Positions 7,740 to 15,741 of a stretch of DNA of 64,000 bases are shown piece after piece. Position numbers and translations under genes: made by a program. This DNA comes from an uncultured Christensenella sp. GTDB taxonomy: Bacteria > Bacillota > Clostridia > Christensenellales > Borkfalkiaceae. Where the stretch lies: NCBI GenBank assembly GCA_910585595.1, contig CAJUET010000007.1, forward strand, positions 1-64,000, written 5' to 3'. The notes below the pieces were generated by a model. That model made no database searches, was not told the origin of the DNA, and saw only the letters and a program-made list of their open reading frames with translations. How positions within the stretch are numbered: the first letter of the stretch is position 1; every line of letters starts with the position of its first letter.

Positions 7740-8600
7740 TCACCCGATCGGCTTTAAATTTTTGAGCGACAGGTCGAGAATGGGCGCGCTGTGCGTAAGC
7801 GCCCCCGAAGAAATATAGTCCGCGCCGAGCGAAGCGTAAACCCCGATATTCTCTTCCGTAACGTTGCCCGAAATTTCCGTTTCCGCTCTCCCCTTTGCAA
7901 GCGCGAGCGCCTTTTTCAGCGTTTCGGGGGACATATTGTCGAGCATAACGATATCCGCGCCTTCTTCGAGCGCCTCCTTTAACTGTTCGAGAGTTTCCAC
8001 TTCGATTTCGATTTTTCTTACGAAGGGCGCGTAAGCTTTTGCCGCCGCGATCGCCTGTTTTACGCCGCCCGCCGCGCCGATATGGTTATCCTTTAACAGC
8101 ACGCCGTCCGAAAGATTGAAACGGTGATTGCCTGCGCCGCCCACCTGAACCGCGTACTTTTCGAACGAACGAAGAAGCGGGGTCGTCTTCCGCGTATCGA
8201 CGAGCCTCGTCTTGCTTCCCTCCAACAGTTTGACCGCTCTTCTCGTATAGGTCGCAATTCCGCTCATGCGTTGCAAAAAGTTGAGCGCCGTGCGCTCGCC
8301 TGAAAGGATCGCGCGCATATCGCCCGTTACCTCGGCAATAAGCTCACCCTTCCGCACCTCTTCCCCTTCTCTTTTGCGGAACACGATTTCCGCCTGAGGA
8401 TCGAGAAGCGCGAACGTGCGTGCAAACACGTTTAGACCCGCCAAAACGCCGTTCGCCTTTGCGATAAGCTCTGCTCTGCCCCTGACGCCTTCGGGAACGA
8501 CGGCGTTTGCCGAAACATCCTCCCACGGAATATCCTCGCGGAGCGCGTTCAAAATAACTTCGTCGAAATGTAAAATACGGGTCGTTTCATTTGTTTTCAT
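7740..8600 (-). CDS. nadC: Nicotinate-nucleotide pyrophosphorylase (quinolinate phosphoribosyltransferase)
   Basis: The 286-residue enzyme converts quinolinate and PRPP to nicotinic acid mononucleotide, CO2 and pyrophosphate in NAD synthesis. Family segments include GERTALNFLQRMSGIAT, VDTRKTTPLLRSFEKYAV and VMLDNMSPETLKKAL, covering the quinolinate and PRPP sites. The start overlaps the end of nadB by 14 bases, so the two are translationally coupled. nadA, the quinolinate synthase between them in the pathway, is not in this window. No clear terminator follows. Confidence 0.96.
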   Translation of the reverse strand: MKTNETTRILHFDEVILNALREDIPWEDVSANAVVPEGVRGRAELIAKANGVLAGLNVFARTFALLDPQAEIVFRKREGEEVRKGELIAEVTGDMRAILSGERTALNFLQRMSGIATYTRRAVKLLEGSKTRLVDTRKTTPLLRSFEKYAVQVGGAGNHRFNLSDGVLLKDNHIGAAGGVKQAIAAAKAYAPFVRKIEIEVETLEQLKEALEEGADIVMLDNMSPETLKKALALAKGRAETEISGNVTEENIGVYASLGADYISSGALTHSAPILDLSLKNLKPIG

Positions 8601-9912
8601 TTTCTATCTTTCTCCTTACCGCTTTTTTATCCTCTTCCTGCCGTTTTTTGAAATCGGCGTACAAACCTGTATCGATTGACGGAAGCCCCTCGGCACGGTC
8701 GCTCTTTCTATTCTTTATATCCTCTGCGGCGCGTTTTGCAAAGATGATCGCCTCCAAAAGGGAATTGGAAGCGAGCCGGTTTTTACCGTGCACGCCGTTG
8801 CAACAGGTCTCGCCGACGGCGTATAGATTTTTCATGCTCGTTCTGCCCTCCGAATCGCTCTTCACTCCGCCCATAAAATAGTGCTGGGCGGGCACGACGG
8901 GCACGGGCTCGCGCAGAACGTCGAATCCCTCTTTTTTGCAACGGCGCATGATCGAGGGAAAATGTCTGTTCAAAGCCTCCTCTCCTCCCTTTACGGTGGA
9001 GAGGTCGAGCCGCACGAACTCGCTGCCCTCTTCCTTCATTTTTTTGCGGATCGCCTCGGTGACGACGTCGCGCGGAAGCAGCTCGTCCACGAACCGTTTC
9101 CCTTTTGCGTCGATGAGCCTTGCACCCTCGCCGCGCACCGATTCCGAAACGAGAAACTTCCTGCCCCGCCCCTCCGAATATAAGGTGGTGGGATGAAACT
9201 GCACGTAACCGACGTGCTCCACTTCGATCCCGTGCCTTAAAGCAACCGCAACGCCGTCCCCCGTGAGCGTTCGGAAATTGGTGGAATGGCGGTAGAGTCC
9301 GCCGATCCCTCCCGTCGCAAGCACGACGGCGTTCGCCTTGACAAGAAGAAGTTCCCCCGTCTGATTGACTCTGACGACCGCTCCCAAACAGCGGTTCTCC
9401 CTTTCGTCCGCGATCAAATCGAGCATCGTAGCGCGCGGAAGGATCTCCACGTTATTGCGCTTTTTGATTTCTTTCAGCATATGCGACGCAATTTCTCTGC
9501 CCGTGCAGTCGGCATGGTAGACGATCCTGGGACGGGAATGCGCCCCCTCGCGCGTGTATAACAGCGCACGGTCGCTATCGCGCTCGAATCTTACGCCGAG
9601 CGCGGTCAACGCATCGATCGTATCGCGGGAATTTTCGATCATACAGCGCACGGTCGCGGGGTCGTTTTCGTAATGCCCCGCCCGCATGGTATCTTCGAAA
9701 TAGCCGTCGAAGTCCTCCGGATCGCGCAATACGCAGATTCCGCCCTGCGCCAAATAGGAATCGCTCTCGCGAAGCCCGCCCTTCGAAATCATGAGAACGC
9801 GGAATCCCGTCGGCAGGTGCATGGCACAATTCATGCCCGCAACGCCCGCGCCGACGATCAGTACGTCGTATTCAGTTTGAAATACGTTCTCCCGTATTTC
9901 TCTGCGTTCCAT
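8587..9912 (-). CDS. nadB: L-aspartate oxidase
   Basis: The 441-residue flavoprotein oxidises L-aspartate to iminoaspartate, the first step of de novo NAD synthesis. It shows the FAD-binding GAGVAGMNCAMHLP fingerprint, the active-site segment with VQFHPTTLYSEG and RGEGARLID, and YFMGGVKSD. It is shorter than the enterobacterial enzyme (about 540 residues), with a reduced C-terminal helical domain. It lies directly upstream of nadC. Confidence 0.95.
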   Translation of the reverse strand: MERREIRENVFQTEYDVLIVGAGVAGMNCAMHLPTGFRVLMISKGGLRESDSYLAQGGICVLRDPEDFDGYFEDTMRAGHYENDPATVRCMIENSRDTIDALTALGVRFERDSDRALLYTREGAHSRPRIVYHADCTGREIASHMLKEIKKRNNVEILPRATMLDLIADERENRCLGAVVRVNQTGELLLVKANAVVLATGGIGGLYRHSTNFRTLTGDGVAVALRHGIEVEHVGYVQFHPTTLYSEGRGRKFLVSESVRGEGARLIDAKGKRFVDELLPRDVVTEAIRKKMKEEGSEFVRLDLSTVKGGEEALNRHFPSIMRRCKKEGFDVLREPVPVVPAQHYFMGGVKSDSEGRTSMKNLYAVGETCCNGVHGKNRLASNSLLEAIIFAKRAAEDIKNRKSDRAEGLPSIDTGLYADFKKRQEEDKKAVRRKIENENK

Positions 9913-9928
9913 ACGCGCTCCTCTTTTC

Positions 9929-10222
9929 TTAAAACGAAATGTGATTAAAGTTTTTTCTTGAAGAACGGCGGTAAAAGACCGCTTTTTTGCCGATGACCGT
10001 TACGACCTCCGCGTGAAGAAGATCGGCTACGTTTTGGGCGATCGTATCAGCGTCCGCCTCGGCGCTGTCGAACACCGTCACTTTGATAAGCTCCCGCGCT
10101 TCGAGCGCTTCGGAAAGGGAATTGATCAGATTGTCCGTGATCCCGCCCTTGCCGATCTGCATGACGGGCTGCATGGTCGAAGCTAACGACCGTAAATGAC
10201 TTCTCTCTTTGCTTGTAAACAT
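9929..10222 (-). CDS. yhbY: YhbY/CRM-family ribosome-assembly RNA-binding protein
   Basis: The 97-residue protein carries the CRM fold: LRSLASTMQPVMQIGKGGIT with the GKGG loop, then a helical region and VTVIGKKAVFYRRS. Family members bind pre-50S particles. The position immediately after the ribosome-assembly GTPase gene obgE fits a role in large-subunit maturation. Confidence 0.92.
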   Translation of the reverse strand: MFTSKERSHLRSLASTMQPVMQIGKGGITDNLINSLSEALEARELIKVTVFDSAEADADTIAQNVADLLHAEVVTVIGKKAVFYRRSSRKNFNHISF

Positions 10223-10258
10223 ACTGTTATCCTTAAAGTTCTTCTTAACGCTTTTCCG

Positions 10259-11533
10259 TTAAGGTATATATTCGAATTCAACGTCGCCCACGACAACGGT
10301 GTCGCCCTCTTTACAGCCGCGCTTTTCAAGTTCTTTGAACACACCGCGCCGTTTTAAGGTGCGTTGGAAATACGCAAACGATTCGGGCTTATCTAAAACT
10401 ACGTTTCTGCAAAGCATATCGACAAGTCCGCCGAGGATCACGAACGCCTCGCCGTCGCTTACGATTTCGAACGAGGTCGCGTCCTCTTCTTCGTATGCGA
10501 ATTCATCAGTCGGAATCCTCTCCGCAGGCGGAAGCGTTTTCAACAGCTCGTATACCGCTTTTACAAGCTCATCCGTACCTTCGCCGCTCAACGCCGCGAC
10601 GGGGAAGATCTGATATTTTTTACCGTACTTCTTTTTAAAGCGTTTCAAATTCTCTTCCGCGCCGAAACAGTCCGTTTTGTTGCACGCGACGATCACGGGA
10701 AGAGCGCCTAGCTTTTCGGAATACGCGCTCAGTTCTCCGCCGATTTTTTCGAAGTCCTCCAAGGGATCCCTCCCCTCCATGCCCGAAATATCAAGAACGT
10801 GCACGATGGCGCGCGTGCGTTCTATATGCCTTAAAAAATCGTGTCCCAAGCCCGCGCCGTCCGCCGCCCCCTCGATGAGCCCGGGAATATCCGCCGCCAC
10901 AAATGAACCGTCGTAACAGCGCACCACGCCGAGATTGGGCGACAGGGTCGTAAAATGGTAATTCGCGATTTTCGGACGCGCCGCCGAAATTTTAGAAAGA
11001 AGCGTGCTCTTTCCCACGTTGGGAAAGCCGACGAGCCCCACGTCCGCGATAACTTTCAGTTCCAGAACGAGGGTATGCGGTTTTGTCTTCTGCCCCTGCT
11101 GCGCAAAGTCGGGAGCGTGACGGGTCGCCGTCGTAAAACGGACGTTTCCCTTGCCCCCTCTTCCGCCCTCCAAAAGGCAGATTTTCTCCCCGTCCTCATA
11201 TGCGTCGAAGAGCACCTTTCCGCTTTCGGAGTCCTTTACGAGCGTGCCGAGGGGGACGGAGATGACAATATCCTCTCCGCTCTTTCCGCTGCAAAGATTG
11301 CTCCCGCCGCGCTCGCCGTCGCCCGCGTAATATTTGGAACGGAAACGGAATTCGATCAGATCGTTTTTATCTTTGTCGCCGACAAAATACACGCCGCCGC
11401 CGCGTCCGCCGTCGCCGCCGTCCGGTCCGCAGGCAGGCTTGCCCTTGTACGCTTTGAATGAATTCATGCCGTCGCCGCCGTTGCCCGACTTTACGAAAAT
11501 TTTAACTTTATCGGTAAATCCCTTTACGTCCAT
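10259..11533 (-). CDS. obgE: GTPase Obg/CgtA
   Basis: The 424-residue protein has the glycine-rich OBG domain (about residues 1-158, starting VKIFVKSGNGGDG), a G domain with GFPNVGKS and NKTD, and a C-terminal OCT domain. It acts in late 50S assembly and stress control. The start at 11533 matches the family N-terminus MDVKGFTDKV. The promoter -10 ends only 7 bases before this ATG and no ribosome-binding site exists, so the message is probably leaderless. An extended frame to 11569 would run through the promoter. Confidence 0.97.
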   Translation of the reverse strand: MDVKGFTDKVKIFVKSGNGGDGMNSFKAYKGKPACGPDGGDGGRGGGVYFVGDKDKNDLIEFRFRSKYYAGDGERGGSNLCSGKSGEDIVISVPLGTLVKDSESGKVLFDAYEDGEKICLLEGGRGGKGNVRFTTATRHAPDFAQQGQKTKPHTLVLELKVIADVGLVGFPNVGKSTLLSKISAARPKIANYHFTTLSPNLGVVRCYDGSFVAADIPGLIEGAADGAGLGHDFLRHIERTRAIVHVLDISGMEGRDPLEDFEKIGGELSAYSEKLGALPVIVACNKTDCFGAEENLKRFKKKYGKKYQIFPVAALSGEGTDELVKAVYELLKTLPPAERIPTDEFAYEEEDATSFEIVSDGEAFVILGGLVDMLCRNVVLDKPESFAYFQRTLKRRGVFKELEKRGCKEGDTVVVGDVEFEYIP

Positions 11534-11540
11534 ATCGGGA

Positions 11541-11569
11541 AGTATAACAGATATATGAAAAAATGGCAA
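11541..11569 (-). promoter_or_regulatory. Promoter of obgE-yhbY-nadB-nadC, giving a leaderless mRNA
   Basis: TTGCCA, 17 nt, TATACT on the minus strand. The distance from the -10 to the A of the obgE ATG is 7 bases, the normal distance to +1. Confidence 0.75.
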
Positions 11570-11662
11570 GAAATTTTATATTTGCACCCGAAAATCAAGC
11601 GCAATCTTTTAAAAAGAGTTTATTATTTCACCGAAGTGTGGTATATTATGGGTGAGGTCATT

Positions 11663-12391
11663 ATGGAATATTCTTATTTTCTTTTTCTGTTGTTGCTCGT
11701 TCCCTGTATGATTTTTTCGGCAGTCGCAAGCGCAAAGGTAAGTTCCACATACTCTAAGTACGACAAGATCCCCTGCCTTTCCCGCATGACGGGTTACGAC
11801 ACGGCGACCGCGCTTTTGCGCAACCGCGGCGTGAACGATATTTCCGTGGGGATCGTGAAGGGCACGCTGACCGATCACTACGACCCCACGAAGTCTATCG
11901 TGAATCTTTCGCAGAGCACCTTCGGCAGCGCTTCCGTGGGCGCGTGCGCCGTCGCAGGGCACGAGATCGGCCACGTCATGCAAAAGAAGCAAGGTTATTT
12001 CCCCTATAAGTTGCGCAAGATACTCGTGCCCATTACGAATATCGGCTCCCGCCTTGCAATGCCCGTCATCATCGTCGGAATCTTTTTGGACTTATTCCTG
12101 TTTGCGACTAAGGATCAGCCTTACGGTCAGTGGATCCTGTATGCGGGGATCGCGCTCTACGGACTCTCGACGCTGTTTGCGCTCGTCACCCTACCCGTGG
12201 AATTCAACGCCTCGCGAAGAGCGAAGAATATGCTCGTCGAGGACGGCGTTCTTTCCCCCGAAGAGGTAAAGGGCGCGAAAAAGGTTTTAAACGCCGCCGC
12301 AATGACTTACGTTGCCTCGCTCCTGACCTCGCTCGTTTACTTTATCAGAATCTTTATTATGCTATTCCTTCTGTTCGGCAGAAAAAAATAG
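11663..12391 (+). CDS. YugP-family membrane zinc metallopeptidase
   Basis: The 242-residue membrane protein has an N-terminal helix, then the motif VAGHEIGHVMQ (HExxH), a further long hydrophobic region at about 120-165 and a C-terminal helix, the layout of the YugP/DUF-type zinc neutral protease family. The substrate is unknown. ATG 11663 was chosen because GAGGT lies 4 bases upstream; an in-frame ATG at 11648 is possible. It is divergent from obgE and ends in its own terminator. Confidence 0.85.
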   Translation: MEYSYFLFLLLLVPCMIFSAVASAKVSSTYSKYDKIPCLSRMTGYDTATALLRNRGVNDISVGIVKGTLTDHYDPTKSIVNLSQSTFGSASVGACAVAGHEIGHVMQKKQGYFPYKLRKILVPITNIGSRLAMPVIIVGIFLDLFLFATKDQPYGQWILYAGIALYGLSTLFALVTLPVEFNASRRAKNMLVEDGVLSPEEVKGAKKVLNAAAMTYVASLLTSLVYFIRIFIMLFLLFGRKK

Positions 12392-12405
12392 ACTTAACAA
12401 CGATT

Positions 12406-12434
12406 GCGCTCCGATTCGGTCGGAGCGCTTTTTT
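12406..12434 (+). terminator. Terminator of the YugP-like gene
   Basis: An 8-bp stem GCGCTCCG (12406-12413 with 12421-12428) followed by six T. Confidence 0.92.
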
Positions 12435-12454
12435 ATTAAATTTTCGAAAACCGC

Positions 12455-12483
12455 TTGATTATTTCGGCAAACGGCTATATAAT
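12455..12483 (+). promoter_or_regulatory. Promoter of the zinc-ribbon/DUF4190-like gene
   Basis: TTGATT, 17 nt, TATAAT. An AAGGAG site follows before the ATG at 12510. Confidence 0.8.
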
Positions 12484-12509
12484 AAAATAAAAGGAGTTGA
12501 GAAGAGAAT

Positions 12510-12908
12510 ATGTTTTGTAAATTTTGCGGACAGCAAATCGACGGCGGAGCGAACTTCTGTCCCCGTTGCGGAAATAGATCGGCGGTTCCCGCGCCTAATT
12601 ATTCTTGTGCGCCCGTTCAGGCGGCGCCCGTGCAAAAACCTGTAAACGGACTGGGAATTGCGGCTTTCGTGATCGGAATCGTTTCCCTGTTTTTTGGATT
12701 TTTCCTTTTTGTCCTCCCCATCACGGGAATCGTACTCGGAACAGTCGCCGTCGTGCGCCGTACATATTATCGTTTGAACGGGCTTGCGATCGCGGGACTT
12801 GTCATCAGTTGCGTAGCTTGTGCGTTCTGGCTTATATTGTTCCTTATCTGGCTCTCTTACGGTATGTCGTTTTTCCTTTTGATTTTGTTCCCCTTCCTGT
12901 TAATTTAA
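12510..12908 (+). CDS. Zinc-ribbon membrane protein (DUF4190-like)
   Basis: The 132-residue protein starts with a double-CxxC zinc ribbon (MFCKFCGQQIDGGANFCPRC), then a short proline/alanine linker and three hydrophobic segments. The first two form the glycine-rich pair around GLGIAAFVIGIVSLFFGFF and GLAIAGLVISC typical of DUF4190. Function is unknown. It is a monocistronic gene with its own promoter and terminator, and its N-terminal ribbon is similar to that of the next gene. Confidence 0.75.
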   Translation: MFCKFCGQQIDGGANFCPRCGNRSAVPAPNYSCAPVQAAPVQKPVNGLGIAAFVIGIVSLFFGFFLFVLPITGIVLGTVAVVRRTYYRLNGLAIAGLVISCVACAFWLILFLIWLSYGMSFFLLILFPFLLI

Positions 12909-12923
12909 TAACTACCGGCATCA

Positions 12924-12963
12924 AAAGCTCCCCTGAACGCTTGAAAGGGAGCTTTCTTTTTTT
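12924..12963 (+). terminator. Terminator of the DUF4190-like gene
   Basis: A 9-bp stem AAAGCTCCC (12924-12932 with 12947-12955), then C and a run of T. Confidence 0.9.
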
Positions 12964-13013
12964 GCTTTTTCGACAAAATTCCCCCTTATCCGACTTTTAT
13001 CTTGTTTTATTAC

Positions 13014-13042
13014 TTGACAAACCTGCATTCATTTTATATTAT
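13014..13042 (+). promoter_or_regulatory. Promoter of the second zinc-ribbon gene
   Basis: TTGACA, 17 nt, TATTAT, about 45 bases upstream of the start codon. Confidence 0.8.
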
Positions 13043-13087
13043 AATATAAAAGGTACGATAAAATCGTGCAAATTTGGAGGAAATGAA

Positions 13088-14002
13088 ATGTTTTGTAAGA
13101 ATTGTGGAACAGAGATAGACGATCAGTCGACCGTCTGTCCCAACTGCGGCGCACAACAGCAGGAACCCCAAGCGGCTCCTCAGACTGCGCCCCAGCAGAA
13201 TGTAGCGCCTCAGTACGCTCAGCAGACCCCCCCCCAGCAGCAACCTAACTATGCACCCCAGCAGCCTCAGCCCGTTATGGTCATGCCCGCGAGCGAGCAG
13301 GAGAAGACCGCTTTCTTTAAGAGCGCCGGCTCCGTACTCATGCTCGTCGTCAGCATTATTGCTACCATAAGCATTGTATTCGGAATCATCGCGCCCCTTT
13401 TGAGCTTCGACCTGATCGGTTTCATCTTTGCGTTGATCGGCTCGGTACTCAGCATTCTGATCTTAGTCGGTATGTGGATGGCTTGGGCAAACGCAAAAAA
13501 GAACCAACTGAACCTCACCGCTATTAAGCTGATCAGAATTCCCTACATCATTCAATTCGTATTTGTCGTAATCGGCTTTGCCGTAATGTTCATCTTAGGA
13601 CTGATGGCTATTCTCGCCGCAGGCGGAATCGGCAGCGCAACAGGCAACGAAGCGGAAGCTACGGTAGCAATCGGCGATCTTGCGTTTGCACTGATACAGC
13701 TGGCGATTCCCTTTATCTTCGAATGCATTATCTTTGCTTCCTTGAACAAGACGTTGAAGGCGGCGCAGAACATCAACGGTAACCTTTCCGCCATGGGCTT
13801 GAAGGCAGGAAAAGCGCTCGGCATCATATTGATTATCGCCGCTGCAATCAACATCATCCTCGGCATCGTAAACGTTATCCTTAATCCCCTTACGGTTATG
13901 ACGTTGATCTCCACGATCTTCGAGGCGATTTACTGGATCATCGGCGCAGTCGTATTGCTCGGCTTTGCAAAGAATCTGAATATTGCTCACGGTCAGAACT
14001 AA
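13088..14002 (+). CDS. Zinc-ribbon multi-pass membrane protein with Q/P-rich linker
   Basis: The 304-residue protein begins with a zinc ribbon (MFCKNCGTEIDDQSTVCPNC), continues through a Gln/Pro/Ala-rich low-complexity linker at about residues 22-63, and then has about six hydrophobic segments. No family function can be named. GGAGG at 13076-13080 sets the start at 13088; the same frame is open further upstream to 12605 but overlaps the previous gene and its terminator. The ribbon is shared with the preceding gene, suggesting cytosolic zinc-ribbon sensors or adaptors on membrane domains. Confidence 0.8.
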   Translation: MFCKNCGTEIDDQSTVCPNCGAQQQEPQAAPQTAPQQNVAPQYAQQTPPQQQPNYAPQQPQPVMVMPASEQEKTAFFKSAGSVLMLVVSIIATISIVFGIIAPLLSFDLIGFIFALIGSVLSILILVGMWMAWANAKKNQLNLTAIKLIRIPYIIQFVFVVIGFAVMFILGLMAILAAGGIGSATGNEAEATVAIGDLAFALIQLAIPFIFECIIFASLNKTLKAAQNINGNLSAMGLKAGKALGIILIIAAAINIILGIVNVILNPLTVMTLISTIFEAIYWIIGAVVLLGFAKNLNIAHGQN

Positions 14003-14017
14003 GCCAACTTAAAACAA

Positions 14018-14047
14018 AAACCCTCCTTATTCAAGGAGGGTTTTTTT
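14018..14047 (+). terminator. Terminator of the second zinc-ribbon gene
   Basis: A 10-bp stem AACCCTCCTT (14019-14028 with 14033-14042) continued by T. Confidence 0.92.
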
Positions 14048-14050
14048 ATA

Positions 14051-14080
14051 CAAACAAATCCCCGCGCAAAGCGCGGGGAT
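14051..14080 (-). terminator. Terminator of glyA
   Basis: A 10-bp stem ATCCCCGCGC (14058-14067 with 14071-14080), loop of three, with a T-rich tail on the minus strand. It converges with the plus-strand terminator next to it. Confidence 0.85.
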
Positions 14081-14088
14081 CAGACTTT

Positions 14089-15339
14089 TTATAAAATATC
14101 GTTTTGATAGAGCGGGAATTTTACCGTCAATTCGCGAACGGTTTTTGCAACCTTCTCCACTGCATCCTCTCTCTTTTGAATAATTTCCGTAATCAGATCC
14201 GCAATCAACGCCGCCTCCTTCTCCCCCATTCCGCGGGAGGTCATGGCGGGCGTTCCGACCCTGAGTCCGCTCGTAATAAACGGCGAAGCCGTTTCAAAGG
14301 GAACGGAGTTCTTGTTCGCCGTAATATGCGCCCTGTCTAAAAGCGCTTCCAGCTCCTTCCCCGTAAGGCCATTACCGCGCAGATCGATCAGCATTAAATG
14401 GTTATCCGTGCCGCCCGATACGAGCTTTATGCCGTTTTCAAGAAACCTTTTTGCCATTGCCGCCGCATTCTTTACGATCTGTTTTTGGTATTCCTTGAAT
14501 TCGGGCGAAAGCGCCTCTTTGAACGCCACCGCCTTTGCGGCGATCACGTGCATCAAAGGTCCGCCCTGCGAGCCCGGAAACACCGCCTTATCGATCGCCT
14601 TTGCATACTGCTCTTTGCACATGATCACGCCGCCGCGCGGACCGCGCAGGGTCTTGTGCGTAGTCGTCGTTACAAAGTCCGCATAAGGCACGGGCGAAGG
14701 GTGCAAGCCCGCCGCAACGAGCCCTGCGATATGGGCGATATCCACAAACATATACGCGCCGACTTTATCGCATATTTCTCTGATCCTCTTAAAGTCGATG
14801 ATCCTGGGATATGCGCTCGCGCCCGAAACGATCATCTTCGGCTTGCATTCGAGGGCGATCTTCTCCATTTCGTCATAGTCGATCGTCTCGGTATCCCTGC
14901 TCACGCCGTAGGGAACGATATTAAAATACGTACCCGAAAAATTGACGGGCGAGCCGTGCGTCAGATGTCCGCCGTGCGCAAGGTTCATACCCATGACGGT
15001 ATCGCCCGGTTTTAATACCGAAAAATAGACGGCAAAGTTTGCCTGCGCCCCGCTGTGCGGCTGTACGTTGCAGTGTTCGCACCCGAACATCTCCTTTAAA
15101 CGGTCACGGGCAAGATTTTCCGCTTCGTCCACAAATTCGCAGCCGCCGTAATAGCGCTTCGAAGGATAGCCTTCCGCATACTTATTGGTAAGGTGGCTCC
15201 CCATTGCCGCCATGACTGCCGGCGAGACGATGTTCTCGCTTGCGATCAGCTCGATATTCTCCCGCTGACGGGAAAGCTCCCTTTCCATTGCCGCCGCCGT
15301 TTCGGGATCGGCTTTTCTGATACAGGACAAATCTATCAT
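14089..15339 (-). CDS. glyA: Serine hydroxymethyltransferase
   Basis: The 416-residue PLP enzyme interconverts serine and glycine while making 5,10-methylene-tetrahydrofolate. The PLP lysine lies in [35 protein letters not shown] and QPHSGAQAN are family segments. The gene has its own promoter (15358-15386) and terminator, so it is monocistronic. Confidence 0.98.
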   Translation of the reverse strand: MIDLSCIRKADPETAAAMERELSRQRENIELIASENIVSPAVMAAMGSHLTNKYAEGYPSKRYYGGCEFVDEAENLARDRLKEMFGCEHCNVQPHSGAQANFAVYFSVLKPGDTVMGMNLAHGGHLTHGSPVNFSGTYFNIVPYGVSRDTETIDYDEMEKIALECKPKMIVSGASAYPRIIDFKRIREICDKVGAYMFVDIAHIAGLVAAGLHPSPVPYADFVTTTTHKTLRGPRGGVIMCKEQYAKAIDKAVFPGSQGGPLMHVIAAKAVAFKEALSPEFKEYQKQIVKNAAAMAKRFLENGIKLVSGGTDNHLMLIDLRGNGLTGKELEALLDRAHITANKNSVPFETASPFITSGLRVGTPAMTSRGMGEKEAALIADLITEIIQKREDAVEKVAKTVRELTVKFPLYQNDIL

Positions 15340-15357
15340 AACACACCTCTTTTCTTT

Positions 15358-15386
15358 ATTATAACATTTATTTTAAGGAATGGCAA
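15358..15386 (-). promoter_or_regulatory. Promoter of glyA
   Basis: TTGCCA, 17 nt, TATAAT on the minus strand; AGAGGTG ribosome-binding site follows. Confidence 0.85.
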
Positions 15387-15396
15387 GATTCGGCAA

Positions 15397-15426
15397 TAAA
15401 AAAAAACGGCTAAGCCGTTTTTTCTT
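15397..15426 (-). terminator. Terminator at the end of the comM-to-trxA operon
   Basis: Stem AACGGC (with GCCGTT) and a tail of about nine T on the minus strand, directly after the trxA stop codon. Confidence 0.85.
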
Positions 15427-15427
15427 T

Positions 15428-15739
15428 TCAGATATGTGCGCTTAAAAAATCTTTCATTTCCTCTTCGGGCATGAAGCCTACGTTCTGAGCCGTCAGTTTG
15501 CCCCCTTCGAATACCGCGACGTAGGGAATGGACATCACGTTGTAACGCGCGGCAAGATTTTCGTTCTCGTCTACGTTGACTTTTACAAACTCCGCATTCG
15601 GAAAGCTCTTCGAAACCTCATCCATGACGGGCGCAAGCATTCTGCAAGGTCCGCACCAGCTCGCCCAGAAATCGCACACAAAGGTTCTCCCCGAAGAGAG
15701 CAGTTCTTCAAATTCCGCTTGATTGATTGCTTTTACCAT
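15428..15739 (-). CDS. trxA: Thioredoxin
   Basis: The 103-residue protein has the active site WCGPCRM and the cis-proline region MSIPYVAVF. It reduces disulfides in cytoplasmic proteins. It is the last gene of the long operon and starts 2 bases after the hisS stop codon. Confidence 0.95.
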   Translation of the reverse strand: MVKAINQAEFEELLSSGRTFVCDFWASWCGPCRMLAPVMDEVSKSFPNAEFVKVNVDENENLAARYNVMSIPYVAVFEGGKLTAQNVGFMPEEEMKDFLSAHI

Positions 15740-15741
15740 AA

